Shown: positions 55,488-63,774 of the stretch, piece by piece
Layout: every line of letters starts with the position of its first letter
Numbering within the stretch: the stretch's first letter is position 1
Assembly (NCBI GenBank): GCA_028683385.1
Contig: JAQUIJ010000001.1
Span: forward strand, 496,001 to 560,000
Source of the DNA: Prolixibacteraceae bacterium
GTDB lineage: Bacteria; Bacteroidota; Bacteroidia; Bacteroidales; Prolixibacteraceae
Length of the DNA: 64,000 nt
Reading direction: 5' to 3'
The notes under the pieces: generated by a model
Seen by the model: the letters and a program-made list of their open reading frames with translations, nothing else
Databases searched by the model: none
Told to the model about the DNA's origin: nothing
Program-made: the position numbers and the translations under genes

Positions 55488-56195
55488 TTATTGTAATTCT
55501 TTAATCTGGATATTGCGATACTCCACCTGTCCCCGATCAGCTTCGAGCCCAAGGGAGCCAGTTGACGGAAGCTTTAGCGCGTCTTCAAGTAGCTCGCCGT
55601 TGCAGGTGCAATGTGCAACATTACCCTTCACAACAATTTCAATTCGATTCCATTCCTGCGCTTTGTAATTCTTAAGGTCTTTGTATGGTCCTGCAACAAG
55701 GTAATCCCTACATTGTAACTGTATTCCACGAATGAAAATTCCGCTATCCGCATTCTTTGCTGCCCGAAACTCGATGGTAAGAATAAAATCATTCGGGTAC
55801 TCCTTTTCCGTCCACAGAGTTATGTAGGATGGATCATTTAACTCAACATAGTTATTGGGATTAACAGCAAGTGAACCATCTATCACTTTAAAACGACCAT
55901 CATATGATTGATTTTTACCATTGAATGAATCAAAGACAAGTTCCTCTTGTTTCTTGTTTCGATACCCCCACCCGGTTAGGTCTTTCCCATTAAACAGGCT
56001 GCTAAAATCGGTGGTTTGAAAGGAAGTATTTTCTTCTGGCAGCGTCTTTGTTGCAGTTGGTTCTGCACCCAAACATGGGTTAATCAATGCAATCGACATT
56101 AAAATGGATGTGATCCAAAATGAAAGGTGAATCGTTCTGAAGACTTGTTTGATCACATTATTGAAAGGAATCAGTGAAATATACTTTTCAGACAT
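55488..56195 (-). CDS. DUF1080 (3-keto-disaccharide hydrolase-type) protein, copy 2
   Basis: 235 residues. A hydrophobic N-terminal segment (about 22-42, FWITSILMSIALINPCLG) is a signal peptide with a long N-region. The DUF1080 jelly-roll domain (about 62-235) starts SLFNGKDLTGWGY and includes DFILTIEFRAAKNADSGIFIRG, YKAQEWNRIEIVVKGN and the final SLGLEADRGQVEYRNIQIKEL. Members of this family act on 3-keto-glycosides. It follows the longer DUF1080 gene after 92 bp. The two are divergent in sequence, so they may have different linkages as targets. Confidence 0.87.
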   Translation of the reverse strand: MSEKYISLIPFNNVIKQVFRTIHLSFWITSILMSIALINPCLGAEPTATKTLPEENTSFQTTDFSSLFNGKDLTGWGYRNKKQEELVFDSFNGKNQSYDGRFKVIDGSLAVNPNNYVELNDPSYITLWTEKEYPNDFILTIEFRAAKNADSGIFIRGIQLQCRDYLVAGPYKDLKNYKAQEWNRIEIVVKGNVAHCTCNGELLEDALKLPSTGSLGLEADRGQVEYRNIQIKELQ

Positions 56196-56287
56196 CAGCT
56201 TATATTTCTAATTTATAATTCAGACGAACAACACTACTTAACTTTGTGTGACCACATTTGATTTTTTTCCTGGCCTTTTCCACATAA

Positions 56288-57100
56288 CTATTTATCCAGA
56301 TATTTCAAGTCAACTCTTCGAAATTCAAGAGGCTGACCTTCTGACTGTAGTGCAATGTAGCCATCTTCCAAAAGGGTACCTTCAGGTAACGGATAGTTTT
56401 TTGGCAATAAATATCCTCCAATTTGTGGCTTCGAGCATACAAGTACCGTATCTCCATTTACGATGTTGGTTATGGCTTTGCCACCTTGTACAACAATGTC
56501 GAGGTTAACCCATTCCCCGTCAGGGAAATATTTCGAATTGGAACTAATGCAATGTTCATTGGTTGGCAGGTCTTTAAAATAAACGGTTGTTCCTGGTGTA
56601 CAAAAGTTGGCGGTAGTCTGTTTCACCGAATCGGTACTTCCCAGTAACTGAACTTCGATTGAAACCGGCCAGTTCTGGTCAATATCCATGCTTTCGGGTG
56701 ACTGAGAATGAACCATAACTCCACTGTTCCGGTAACAATATGAAGGAGCATCCGGCAACATTTCTCCGACAAACCGATATTCGACATGAAGAATGTATGA
56801 CGATAACTTCTCTTTGTAAAACAAGTGTCCAAAGCGGCCATTAAATTTGTCGAATTTACTGTAATCGATTTTGAGGATTCCATCTTCGACCCGAAATCCG
56901 TTAAGTGGATTTTCTCCTGATTGGTATCCAGTTACTTTAAGAGTCCAACCATCCAGGTTTTTCCCATTGAAAAGAGGTATCCATTCACCATTCTGAGAAA
57001 TCGCGGATTGTGTTTGACCGGCTATTGGTGATTGACCTTCAGCGTTCCGGACAAAACTGAAAAACACTGCAATAAGTAATACTAAGATATTTTGGTTCAT
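56288..57100 (-). CDS. DUF1080 (3-keto-disaccharide hydrolase-type) protein, copy 1
   Basis: A 270-residue protein with signal peptide (LVLLIAVFFSFVRNAEG, cleaved near residue 22). The DUF1080 domain begins IPLFNGKNLDGWTLKVTGY and contains FGHLFYKEKLSSYILHVEYRF, YRNSGVMVHSQSPESM, SIEVQLLG and the closing IALQSEGQPLEFRRVDLKYL. First gene of the four-gene operon. DUF1080 proteins in other Bacteroidota cooperate with glycoside 3-dehydrogenases; none is encoded within this window, so the pathway here is incomplete or split. Confidence 0.88.
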   Translation of the reverse strand: MNQNILVLLIAVFFSFVRNAEGQSPIAGQTQSAISQNGEWIPLFNGKNLDGWTLKVTGYQSGENPLNGFRVEDGILKIDYSKFDKFNGRFGHLFYKEKLSSYILHVEYRFVGEMLPDAPSYCYRNSGVMVHSQSPESMDIDQNWPVSIEVQLLGSTDSVKQTTANFCTPGTTVYFKDLPTNEHCISSNSKYFPDGEWVNLDIVVQGGKAITNIVNGDTVLVCSKPQIGGYLLPKNYPLPEGTLLEDGYIALQSEGQPLEFRRVDLKYLDK

Positions 57101-57243
57101 CGTATTGGTAAGTTAGTTTGGTTCTAAAAGTAATCACAATCTCAATTTAAAACAATATTACAAGCATTTCAATTAGCACCCAATCTTAAGTTGTTGGTTG
57201 GGCTTATTCAAACACTCAAAACGATCTATCTGAAGATAAACTA

Positions 57244-57280
57244 AAAATGCCACTTGTTTATCCAAAACAGGTGGCATTTT
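57244..57280 (-). terminator. Terminator after purN
   Basis: Stem aaaatgccacttgttt / aaacaggtggcatttt (15 of 16 pairs) with a 5-base loop and a T run on the minus strand, 26 bp past the purN stop codon. Confidence 0.8.
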
Positions 57281-57305
57281 ATAAAAGAATTATCAGTTTG
57301 CACAA

Positions 57306-57881
57306 TTACTCATCATCTTCTTCACTTAGTAACACTTCCTCAATTACCCGAGGGTAATGCTGATACTCCAACTCGTGAATACGAGCGGCGAGTGTTTCCG
57401 GCGTATCCTTTGGCAATATCGGACAAGTCGCCTGAAAAATAATCTTTCCCTTATCGTAATCCTGATTTACCTGATGGATGGTGATTCCGGATTCTTTGTC
57501 TTTTGAAGCAAGTACGGCTTTGTGCACATTTGCCCCAAACATTCCTTTTCCACCGTATTTGGGTAATAAAGCCGGATGTATATTGATAACCGTAAATAAT
57601 TCCGTGAGATTACGTGGAACCAACCAAAGAAAACCAGCCAACACGATCATGTCGATCCTATGATCATAGAGCCTGTCCAAAATCTCGTTACTTCTGTAAA
57701 ATTCGTCACTCTCGAATGTGAAAGTTTCAATTCCAAGTTTTTCTGCCCGGATTAGTGCATACGCATTTTCATTATTCGACCAAAGTGAATCAACAACAAT
57801 CTCCTTACTAGTTGAGAAATACTCAATTATCTTTTGGGCATTCGTCCCGGAGCCCGAGGCAAAAATGGCAATTCGTTTCAT
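57306..57881 (-). CDS. purN: Phosphoribosylglycinamide formyltransferase
   Basis: A 191-residue cytoplasmic enzyme of purine synthesis that formylates GAR using 10-formyl-tetrahydrofolate. IAIFASGSGTNAQKI is the phosphate-binding N-terminus. The catalytic Asn-His pair is in INIHPALLPKYGGKGMFG and the Asp in QVNQDYDKGKI. The usual FLWLVP segment precedes it. It has its own promoter (57934-57964) and terminator, and is divergent from acpP. Confidence 0.95.
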   Translation of the reverse strand: MKRIAIFASGSGTNAQKIIEYFSTSKEIVVDSLWSNNENAYALIRAEKLGIETFTFESDEFYRSNEILDRLYDHRIDMIVLAGFLWLVPRNLTELFTVINIHPALLPKYGGKGMFGANVHKAVLASKDKESGITIHQVNQDYDKGKIIFQATCPILPKDTPETLAARIHELEYQHYPRVIEEVLLSEEDDE

Positions 57882-57933
57882 TTAATCTTTCGTTATTTGT
57901 TTTATGTCTAATGGAATTTTAGAATAATAAGTT

Positions 57934-57964
57934 CAAATGTAGATCAACTATCTAAATCATTCAA
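57934..57964 (-). promoter_or_regulatory. Promoter of purN
   Basis: On the minus strand: TTG (57962-57964), 20 bases, TACATTTG (57934-57941), a full match to the Bacteroidota promoter consensus, about 53 bp before the ATG. Confidence 0.65.
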
Positions 57965-57994
57965 GCTTTATTCAACCATTTAATTCATTTTTAG

Positions 57995-58026
57995 TTTGAA
58001 ATATCGGGTGTAAATTTATTACTTTG
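57995..58026 (+). promoter_or_regulatory. Promoter of acpP-fabF-rnc
   Basis: TTTG (57995-57998), 20 bases, TTACTTTG (58019-58026): one mismatch from TAnnTTTG, at standard spacing, 47 bp before the acpP ATG. Confidence 0.6.
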
Positions 58027-58073
58027 CATCGAATTTTTTGAAACAATTTTAATATTAACCAAAAATTAGAGTT

Positions 58074-58310
58074 ATGTCTGACGTTGCAGCAAAAGTAAAA
58101 GCAATTATTGTTGACAAATTAGGTGTTGATGAAAGTGAAGTTACCCTGGAAGCATCATTCACCAATGACCTTGGTGCTGATTCACTTGACACAGTAGAAT
58201 TGATCATGGAATTTGAGAAAGAATTCGATTTGGCTATTCCAGATGATCAGGCTGAAAAAATCTCAACTGTAGGTGAAGCGATTTCGCACATCGAAGCAAA
58301 TTTGAAGTAA
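58074..58310 (+). CDS. acpP: Acyl carrier protein
   Basis: A 78-residue acidic helical protein. The phosphopantetheine attachment serine is Ser37 in [12 protein letters not shown]. It carries growing acyl chains in fatty-acid synthesis. It is the first gene of the acpP-fabF-rnc run (19 bp to fabF), an arrangement common across bacteria. Confidence 0.97.
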   Translation: MSDVAAKVKAIIVDKLGVDESEVTLEASFTNDLGADSLDTVELIMEFEKEFDLAIPDDQAEKISTVGEAISHIEANLK

Positions 58311-58329
58311 TAATAACAAAACGAAATTT

Positions 58330-59571
58330 ATGGAATTTAAACGGGTAGTTGTTACCGGCCTTGGAACTGTAAACCCGCTTGGTAATTCTATTGAAGAATT
58401 CTGGGACGGCTTAAAAAATGGGAAAAGTGGCGCAGGCCCTATCACTCATTTTGATGCCACCACTCACAAAACAACTTTTGCCTGCGAGCTGAAGAATTTC
58501 GATCCTTCGGTCTATGTAGAGAAAAAAGAAATCAGGAAACACGATCCTTTCACATTGTATGCGTATGCAGCTGCTGCACAGGCAATGGAAGATTCTGGTC
58601 TTGATCTCGAAAAAATCGACAAGGACAGGGCTGGTGTTGTGTGGGGTGCCGGAATTGGAGGCTTACAAACCTTCTTTGAAGAAACACTGAATTATAAAAA
58701 CGAGATGCCTCGTTATTCACCGTTCTTCATTCCTAAAATGATTGCCAACATTGCAAGTGGTTTACTCTCTATCCGATACGGATTTAGAGGCCCAAATTTC
58801 ACAACGGTAACAGCATGTGCTTCTTCCTCGACAGCCCTTATCGAAGCGATGAATTATATTCGTATGGGTAAAGTGGATGTATTTATCTCCGGAGGTTCAG
58901 AGGCAGCAATAAATCCTGCAGGCCTAGCTGGATTTAATTCCATGCGGGCTCTTTCGACCAGAAACGATGATCCAGCAACAGCTTCACGTCCTTTTGACTT
59001 GGATCGCGATGGATTTGTGATGGGAGAAGGTGCTGGAGCCCTCATTTTAGAGGAGTATGAGCATGCGGTAAAACGTGGTGCAAAAATTTATGCCGAGTTG
59101 GTAGGTGGAGGTATGTCAGCAGATGCTTATCATATGACTGCCCCCGATCCTGAATCAGGTGGTGCAACTTTATGCATGAAGTGGGCTTTGGAAGATGCAG
59201 GTATGAATCCGGAAGACATTGATTATATTAATGTACACGGAACTTCAACTCCACTTGGAGACATCGCTGAACCTCAGGCTATCCAGAAATTATTTGGAGA
59301 ACACGCTTACAAAATGAGCATTAGTTCAACCAAATCGATGACTGGTCACTTACTGGGAGCAACGGGCGCTGTTGAAGCGATTGCATGTATCCTCGCCATT
59401 CAGGAAGGTATAATTCCACCAACAATTAATCACTTTAAGGATGATCCTGAAATCGACTCAAAACTTGATTTCACGTTCAATGTAGCTAAAGAGCGCAAAA
59501 TCAAAACTGCATTAAGCAATACGTTTGGTTTTGGTGGGCACAATGCTACTGTTATTTTCAAGAAAATTTAA
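58330..59571 (+). CDS. fabF: 3-oxoacyl-ACP synthase II (FabF)
   Basis: A 413-residue thiolase-fold enzyme that elongates acyl-ACP with malonyl-ACP. The catalytic Cys163 lies in TACASSSTA. The two active-site histidines lie in NVHGTSTPLGD and GHLLGATGAVE, and the family end FGFGGHNATVIFKK is intact. Starts 19 bp after acpP; rnc begins 6 bp after its stop codon. Confidence 0.97.
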   Translation: MEFKRVVVTGLGTVNPLGNSIEEFWDGLKNGKSGAGPITHFDATTHKTTFACELKNFDPSVYVEKKEIRKHDPFTLYAYAAAAQAMEDSGLDLEKIDKDRAGVVWGAGIGGLQTFFEETLNYKNEMPRYSPFFIPKMIANIASGLLSIRYGFRGPNFTTVTACASSSTALIEAMNYIRMGKVDVFISGGSEAAINPAGLAGFNSMRALSTRNDDPATASRPFDLDRDGFVMGEGAGALILEEYEHAVKRGAKIYAELVGGGMSADAYHMTAPDPESGGATLCMKWALEDAGMNPEDIDYINVHGTSTPLGDIAEPQAIQKLFGEHAYKMSISSTKSMTGHLLGATGAVEAIACILAIQEGIIPPTINHFKDDPEIDSKLDFTFNVAKERKIKTALSNTFGFGGHNATVIFKKI

Positions 59572-59576
59572 CACAA

Positions 59577-60332
59577 GTGATACGAACTATCGTTCAAAGA
59601 ATAAAACTCTTTTCTTCTTCTAGAAAAGAGTTTTATTTATTTTTAAGATCGCTGCTGGGTTTTTATCCAACAAACCTGCGGATATACGATATTGCCGTTA
59701 TTCACAAATCGGCTTCGAAAATAGATTCTCAAGGAAATTACATTAATAATGAACGACTTGAGTATTTAGGAGATGCCATATTAGGAGCTGCAATTGCCGA
59801 TTTTCTTTACAACCGGTTCCCAAATCAGGACGAAGGCTATCTGACCCAAATGCGCTCGAAACTGGTCAACAGAAGCTTTCTGACCCAGTTGACTTATCAG
59901 ATTGGCTTAAATCATTACATTCAATCGAACACCACTTCAACCATCGAATCGAGTCATATCTACGGTGACACGCTCGAAGCGCTTATCGGTGCAATATACC
60001 TGGACAAAGGTTATCCGGAAGCAAAAAAATTTATCACCCGAAAACTACTCAACAATTACGTTAATCTGGTTGAAGTACAAAACACGAACTCCAACTACAA
60101 AAGTCAGTTGATCGAGTGGTCGCAGAAAAATAAAAAAGCAGTTTCGTTTGACACTACCGACGAAAGCAAAAATGATGGGAAACAACCTTGGTTCATCGCA
60201 GTCATTGAAGTTGACAATGAACTTTTTGGGAAAGGCTCTGGCGCGTCAAAAAAAGAAGCTCAACAAAATGCGTCAAAGGTTGCCCTCGACAAAATTAAAG
60301 ACCGGTATCCCGATCCAAACACGACCGAATAG
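59577..60332 (+). CDS. rnc: Ribonuclease III
   Basis: A 251-residue double-strand-specific RNase acting in rRNA and mRNA processing. The catalytic signature NERLEYLGDAILGAAIADFLY (about residues 58-78) and the second acidic site YGDTLEALIGAIYLDKG are present. A C-terminal double-stranded RNA-binding domain follows (about 175-245, SQLIEWSQKNKK ... GASKKEAQQNASKVAL). The start is a GTG at 59577, six bases after the fabF stop codon; no better ATG exists before the conserved region. Confidence 0.95.
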   Translation: MIRTIVQRIKLFSSSRKEFYLFLRSLLGFYPTNLRIYDIAVIHKSASKIDSQGNYINNERLEYLGDAILGAAIADFLYNRFPNQDEGYLTQMRSKLVNRSFLTQLTYQIGLNHYIQSNTTSTIESSHIYGDTLEALIGAIYLDKGYPEAKKFITRKLLNNYVNLVEVQNTNSNYKSQLIEWSQKNKKAVSFDTTDESKNDGKQPWFIAVIEVDNELFGKGSGASKKEAQQNASKVALDKIKDRYPDPNTTE

Positions 60333-60532
60333 AAATTGCCTTTACGTCTTTAACTCCTTTTTCCTTTCATTCAACCCCCAAAGGGTTTCTTATAATTTAG
60401 TTGCCTAAACTAATTCTGAACTTGAAATAGCTTTTCCAATTTCTATTTTCAGGAGCTAAAACTTTAACGTTTATTGACAGAAACACCTGTGTTAAATATT
60501 GTTAAGTATTTATTATCAGCATTTTTAAAGAT

Positions 60533-60540
60533 TATATTTG
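60533..60540 (+). promoter_or_regulatory. -7 element directly before the sensor kinase gene
   Basis: TATATTTG, a perfect TAnnTTTG match, ends only four bases before the histidine kinase ATG (60545). Transcription would begin at or within the first codons, implying a leaderless message or use of a later start codon. Confidence 0.45.
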
Positions 60541-60544
60541 TGCT

Positions 60545-62167
60545 ATGAGTAGAAGGGTAATACTTATATTAATTGTGATCATGGCTTTGGTGATGACCAG
60601 TTTGATTCTGGTTCAGACTAATTCGATCATGAAAGCACTTGAAATAAAAGAAGAGCAATTTAATGCTCAAGTAAACAGCGCACTGACTAAAGTTGTGTAT
60701 CAACTTGAAATGGATGAGGCTTCATTACTTGTGGATTTGGCTAAAGATTTTACAACTCCCAGAAGCAATGGTATTTTCCCGGGGAGTATTCAACAATCAA
60801 CCTCTGGGACACTTACGATACAAAGTAAAATTCTTTCCTACCAATATTCCCAAAGAACTTCAGGTGTAATTCATCGTGAGGAAATTGCCATAGATTTTGG
60901 TAATGAGGAAGCAGACAAAGTAGAAAGCGAACGCGGAAGACCTGGAGAGTATCCAAATGCTTTCGATATTTTACACGAATCAGACGGATTTGCCCGAAAG
61001 CAATACGAAGCAAGACTTGATTTGAGAGCACGAATGTTTGAACTACAAACACAAGCCGCGATCCTCTCACAATTACCAATTGAAGACCGCATCGGAGACG
61101 TAAGTACTCTTGGAAGATCGATTAAGGCAGAACTAAAAAGACAAGGCATAAATCTTGATTTCAGATATGCACTAAAGACATTCCCCCAGGGGAAAGAACA
61201 GTTAGTTTACGGAGATAAAAATTTCAACTCTGACCAACAAAATGACTACAAAATTCTCTTGTTTCCGCATGATGATATCCTTCAACCAAACTGGCTTTTC
61301 CTATACTTTCCAAAACAGAAAACCTATCTTCTGAAAGAAACCGGGTTCCTTGTTATCCCAACATTCGTGCTGACAGCTATGCTGATTGGCATTTTCGTTT
61401 TCACCATTCTGATTATCCTTCGACAGAAAAAATTATCGAACATCAAGAACGACTTCATCAACAACATGACTCACGAGCTGAAAACGCCGATTTCGACCAT
61501 TTCACTTGCCAGTCAGATGTTGCGCGACAATACCGTTACCAATACTCCAAAAACTATTGAGCATATCTCCGGAATTATTTTCCAGGAGAGCAAGCGGTTA
61601 ACTACCCAGGTTGAAAAAGTACTTCAAATGGCAGTATTTAATGAAGGAAAACTGAAACTAAAATTCAAAGAAGTAAATATAAATACGCTCATTAATTCTG
61701 TCGTTTTAAACTTCGAACTTAGGGTGAAGTCTAAAAATGGCGAGTTAACCACTGATTTAAAAGCTGATCCTGCAATCATTAAGGCCGATGAGGTACATCT
61801 TACGAATGTTTTGTTTAACTTGCTCGACAATGCTGTGAAATACAGTAAGGACGAACCTAAAATTATCATTTCGGACGAAATTAAAGACGATTTTTTGATC
61901 GTTTCGGTAAAAGATCACGGTATTGGAATACAAAGCGAACATGTTGGCCAGATTTTTGAGCGCTTTTATCGTGTCCCAACCGGTAATGTACACGATGTAA
62001 AAGGCTTTGGGTTGGGTCTGAGCTATGTTAAAATCATTATTGATGCCCACAAAGGCAAGATAAAAGTTGAAAGCGCTCCAAATAAAGGAACAAAATTCAT
62101 GATATATTTTCCGATAAACACAGAAGACCATGGAAAAAAAAGTAAAATTGCTATTGGCCGAGGATGA
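60545..62167 (+). CDS. Sensor histidine kinase, RprX-like
   Basis: A 540-residue membrane kinase. One membrane helix (about 5-25) and a long extracytoplasmic sensor region (about 26-270) precede a second helix (about 270-297). The HisKA domain carries the phospho-acceptor His310 in NNMTHELKTPIS; the ATPase domain shows FNLLDNAVKYS (N box), DHGIGI (G1) and GFGLGLSYVK (G2). No HAMP or PAS domain is apparent. The 3' end overlaps the response-regulator gene by 38 bp. The layout resembles the Bacteroidales RprX/RprY pair; the signal is unknown. Confidence 0.92.
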   Translation: MSRRVILILIVIMALVMTSLILVQTNSIMKALEIKEEQFNAQVNSALTKVVYQLEMDEASLLVDLAKDFTTPRSNGIFPGSIQQSTSGTLTIQSKILSYQYSQRTSGVIHREEIAIDFGNEEADKVESERGRPGEYPNAFDILHESDGFARKQYEARLDLRARMFELQTQAAILSQLPIEDRIGDVSTLGRSIKAELKRQGINLDFRYALKTFPQGKEQLVYGDKNFNSDQQNDYKILLFPHDDILQPNWLFLYFPKQKTYLLKETGFLVIPTFVLTAMLIGIFVFTILIILRQKKLSNIKNDFINNMTHELKTPISTISLASQMLRDNTVTNTPKTIEHISGIIFQESKRLTTQVEKVLQMAVFNEGKLKLKFKEVNINTLINSVVLNFELRVKSKNGELTTDLKADPAIIKADEVHLTNVLFNLLDNAVKYSKDEPKIIISDEIKDDFLIVSVKDHGIGIQSEHVGQIFERFYRVPTGNVHDVKGFGLGLSYVKIIIDAHKGKIKVESAPNKGTKFMIYFPINTEDHGKKSKIAIGRG

Positions 62168-62825
62168 TGAAAACCTTGGATTGTTATTGAAAGAATATCT
62201 GATTGCCAAAGGATATGAAACAGATTTATATCCCGATGGAGAGTTAGCGTACAAAGGATTCACTAAAAATCAACCCTACAGCCTCTGTATTCTGGATATC
62301 ATGATGCCTAAAAAGGATGGTATTTCGTTGGCCAAAGACATTCGGTTGCTTAACATGGATGTCCCAATTATTTTCCTGACCGCGAAAAACATGAAGGAAG
62401 ATGTATTGGAAGGTTTCAAAATTGGCGCCGACGACTACATCACAAAGCCATTCAGCATGGAAGAGTTGATTTTCCGTATTGAAGCCATTATGCGGCGGGT
62501 AAGTCAGGATAGCAATTCTCACGAAGATGCTGTTTATCAATTGGGCATTTATACCTTCGATTCGCGCAAGCAAATTCTCACCGGAGGCGAAGAAGATGAA
62601 GTAAAGTTAACCACCAAAGAAGCTGAACTGCTCCGTTTGCTGTGCAACAATGCGAACAAGGTTTTAGAACGCAACTTTGCCCTGAAAACAATTTGGATTG
62701 ACGACAACTATTTCAATGCCCGTAGCATGGACGTTTACATTACCAAACTCCGGAAACACCTGAAAGACGATCCGAAAGTTGAAATCATCAATGTGCACGG
62801 CAAAGGCTATAAGCTGATTATGTAA
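62130..62825 (+). CDS. OmpR-family response regulator, RprY-like
   Basis: A 231-residue cytoplasmic transcription factor. The receiver domain (1-120) has the acidic pocket (AEDDEN), phospho-acceptor Asp56 in CILDIMMPKKDG and the Lys in LTAKNMKED. A winged-helix DNA-binding domain follows (about 135-230, KLTTKEAELLRLLCNNANKVLERNFAL ... VDVYITKLRKHL-type end GKGYKLIM). Translationally coupled to the kinase by a 38-bp overlap. A terminator follows. Confidence 0.94.
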   Translation: MEKKVKLLLAEDDENLGLLLKEYLIAKGYETDLYPDGELAYKGFTKNQPYSLCILDIMMPKKDGISLAKDIRLLNMDVPIIFLTAKNMKEDVLEGFKIGADDYITKPFSMEELIFRIEAIMRRVSQDSNSHEDAVYQLGIYTFDSRKQILTGGEEDEVKLTTKEAELLRLLCNNANKVLERNFALKTIWIDDNYFNARSMDVYITKLRKHLKDDPKVEIINVHGKGYKLIM

Positions 62826-62846
62826 GCTGAAACCGTACCCAGATAT

Positions 62847-62880
62847 AAAAAAATCCTGCTGCAAAGCGGGATTTTTTGTT
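62847..62880 (+). terminator. Terminator of the two-component operon
   Basis: Stem aaatcctgc / gcgggattt (one G-T pair) with loop tgcaaa and A/T runs on both sides, 22 bp after the response-regulator stop codon. Confidence 0.75.
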
Positions 62881-62906
62881 TTCCCCGGAAGTCATCCAAT
62901 TCTTTT

Positions 62907-63083
62907 GGCTAAAGCCGGTTGGTGCATTTATTATCATTTGTGCAAATGGGCTAAAGCCCAATCCTATTCAATCGCTTCGAATGCTACATTACTTTACAAC
63001 GAGTAAAATTCAACGAACCATCAATTCCCTCCAGCTTTAGCTGGTGGACAAACTTCTCTTACAAGAACAAATTGGCTTTAGCC
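62907..63083. repeat. Intergenic cluster of ggctaaagcc-type palindromic repeats
   Basis: Four related units occur in 177 bp: ggctaaagcc (62907-62916), gggctaaagccc (62948-62959), ccagctttagctgg (63031-63044) and ggctttagcc (63074-63083). The first two and last two are in opposite orientation, making the whole stretch a large inverted repeat. No coding potential. The units resemble short extragenic repeats that recur in some Bacteroidota genomes; only genome-wide copy number would prove it. Confidence 0.6.
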
Positions 63084-63172
63084 GAAATCTTTTGTCTGAT
63101 TCTATGGGAATGCTAATTTCCTGTCAATCCAGAGTACTCGGGACTGAGCGGAAAGATGCCCACCGAAAACCA

Positions 63173-63188
63173 CCCCGAGGACTCGGGG
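63173..63188. repeat. Short GC-rich hairpin
   Basis: ccccga-ggac-tcgggg; a related actcggg copy lies nearby (63136-63142). It is clearly more GC-rich than its surroundings and may be a second type of dispersed extragenic palindrome. Confidence 0.35.
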
Positions 63189-63267
63189 CCGGGTAGCTGA
63201 AGTTATAAGCAGCCCTTTAAATTTTGTCCATAATCAAATCTAATCATTAAAAATTAGTTTAAATGAT

Positions 63268-63306
63268 TTTGATAATAAATAATAGTAAAGTAACTTTGCA
63301 AAGTTA
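63268..63306 (+). promoter_or_regulatory. marR promoter with overlapping palindromic operator
   Basis: TTTG (63268-63271), 19 bases, TAACTTTG (63291-63298) is a perfect Bacteroidota promoter. The -7 box is the left half of a perfect 16-bp palindrome TAACTTTGCAAAGTTA (63291-63306), 30 bp before the marR ATG. A MarR dimer bound here would block its own transcription. Confidence 0.65.
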
Positions 63307-63336
63307 ATTTACAAATCTACTTTATAATTATTTGTG

Positions 63337-63768
63337 ATGTCTGAAATAAATGATAATGAATTGGCAACAAAATTACGAGAATCAATCTCTCGTATTTTAA
63401 AAGTCATGAAACGGGAAGTAAAACACGACGAACAACTTTCGTTAACAGAACGTTCCACCCTGTCTTTAATAAGCAGAACCCCTCAAGTCACTCCTTCCGA
63501 ACTGGCTCGGACAGAACAAGTAACAGGACAGGCAATGTCACAAATTATCAATAAGCTTTTGAGGCTTGAATTGATAAAGAAAATTGCTTCAGAAGCGGAT
63601 AAAAGAAAAGTTTTTATTTCGGCAACTTCCAAAGGACAGGATTTTATCGAGTTAAAAAGAAACAGAACCAGTGAATGGTTGACCAAGTCCATTTCTGAAA
63701 GATGTACGGAAGAAGAAAAAAAAATATTGGCTCAGGTTTCTGACATCTTCACAAAACTGGTAGAATAA
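63337..63768 (+). CDS. MarR-family transcriptional regulator
   Basis: A 143-residue winged-helix repressor. SLTERSTLSLISRTPQVTPSELARTEQVTGQAMSQIINKLLRLELIKK contains the recognition helix, and EADKRKVFISATSKGQDFI is the wing and following strand typical of MarR. The ATG at 63337 is used, with an adjacent GTG at 63334 as alternative. The promoter carries a palindromic operator, and an MFS exporter gene starts 6 bp downstream, so the likely role is drug- or metabolite-responsive control of that exporter. Confidence 0.92.
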   Translation: MSEINDNELATKLRESISRILKVMKREVKHDEQLSLTERSTLSLISRTPQVTPSELARTEQVTGQAMSQIINKLLRLELIKKIASEADKRKVFISATSKGQDFIELKRNRTSEWLTKSISERCTEEEKKILAQVSDIFTKLVE

Positions 63769-63774
63769 TATTGT

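Noticed and set aside
62907-63188. Replication origin or structured RNA gene
   Set aside because: No DnaA boxes or dnaA/gyrB-type neighbours; the palindromic units are better explained as dispersed repeats, so an RNA gene is left only as a possibility.
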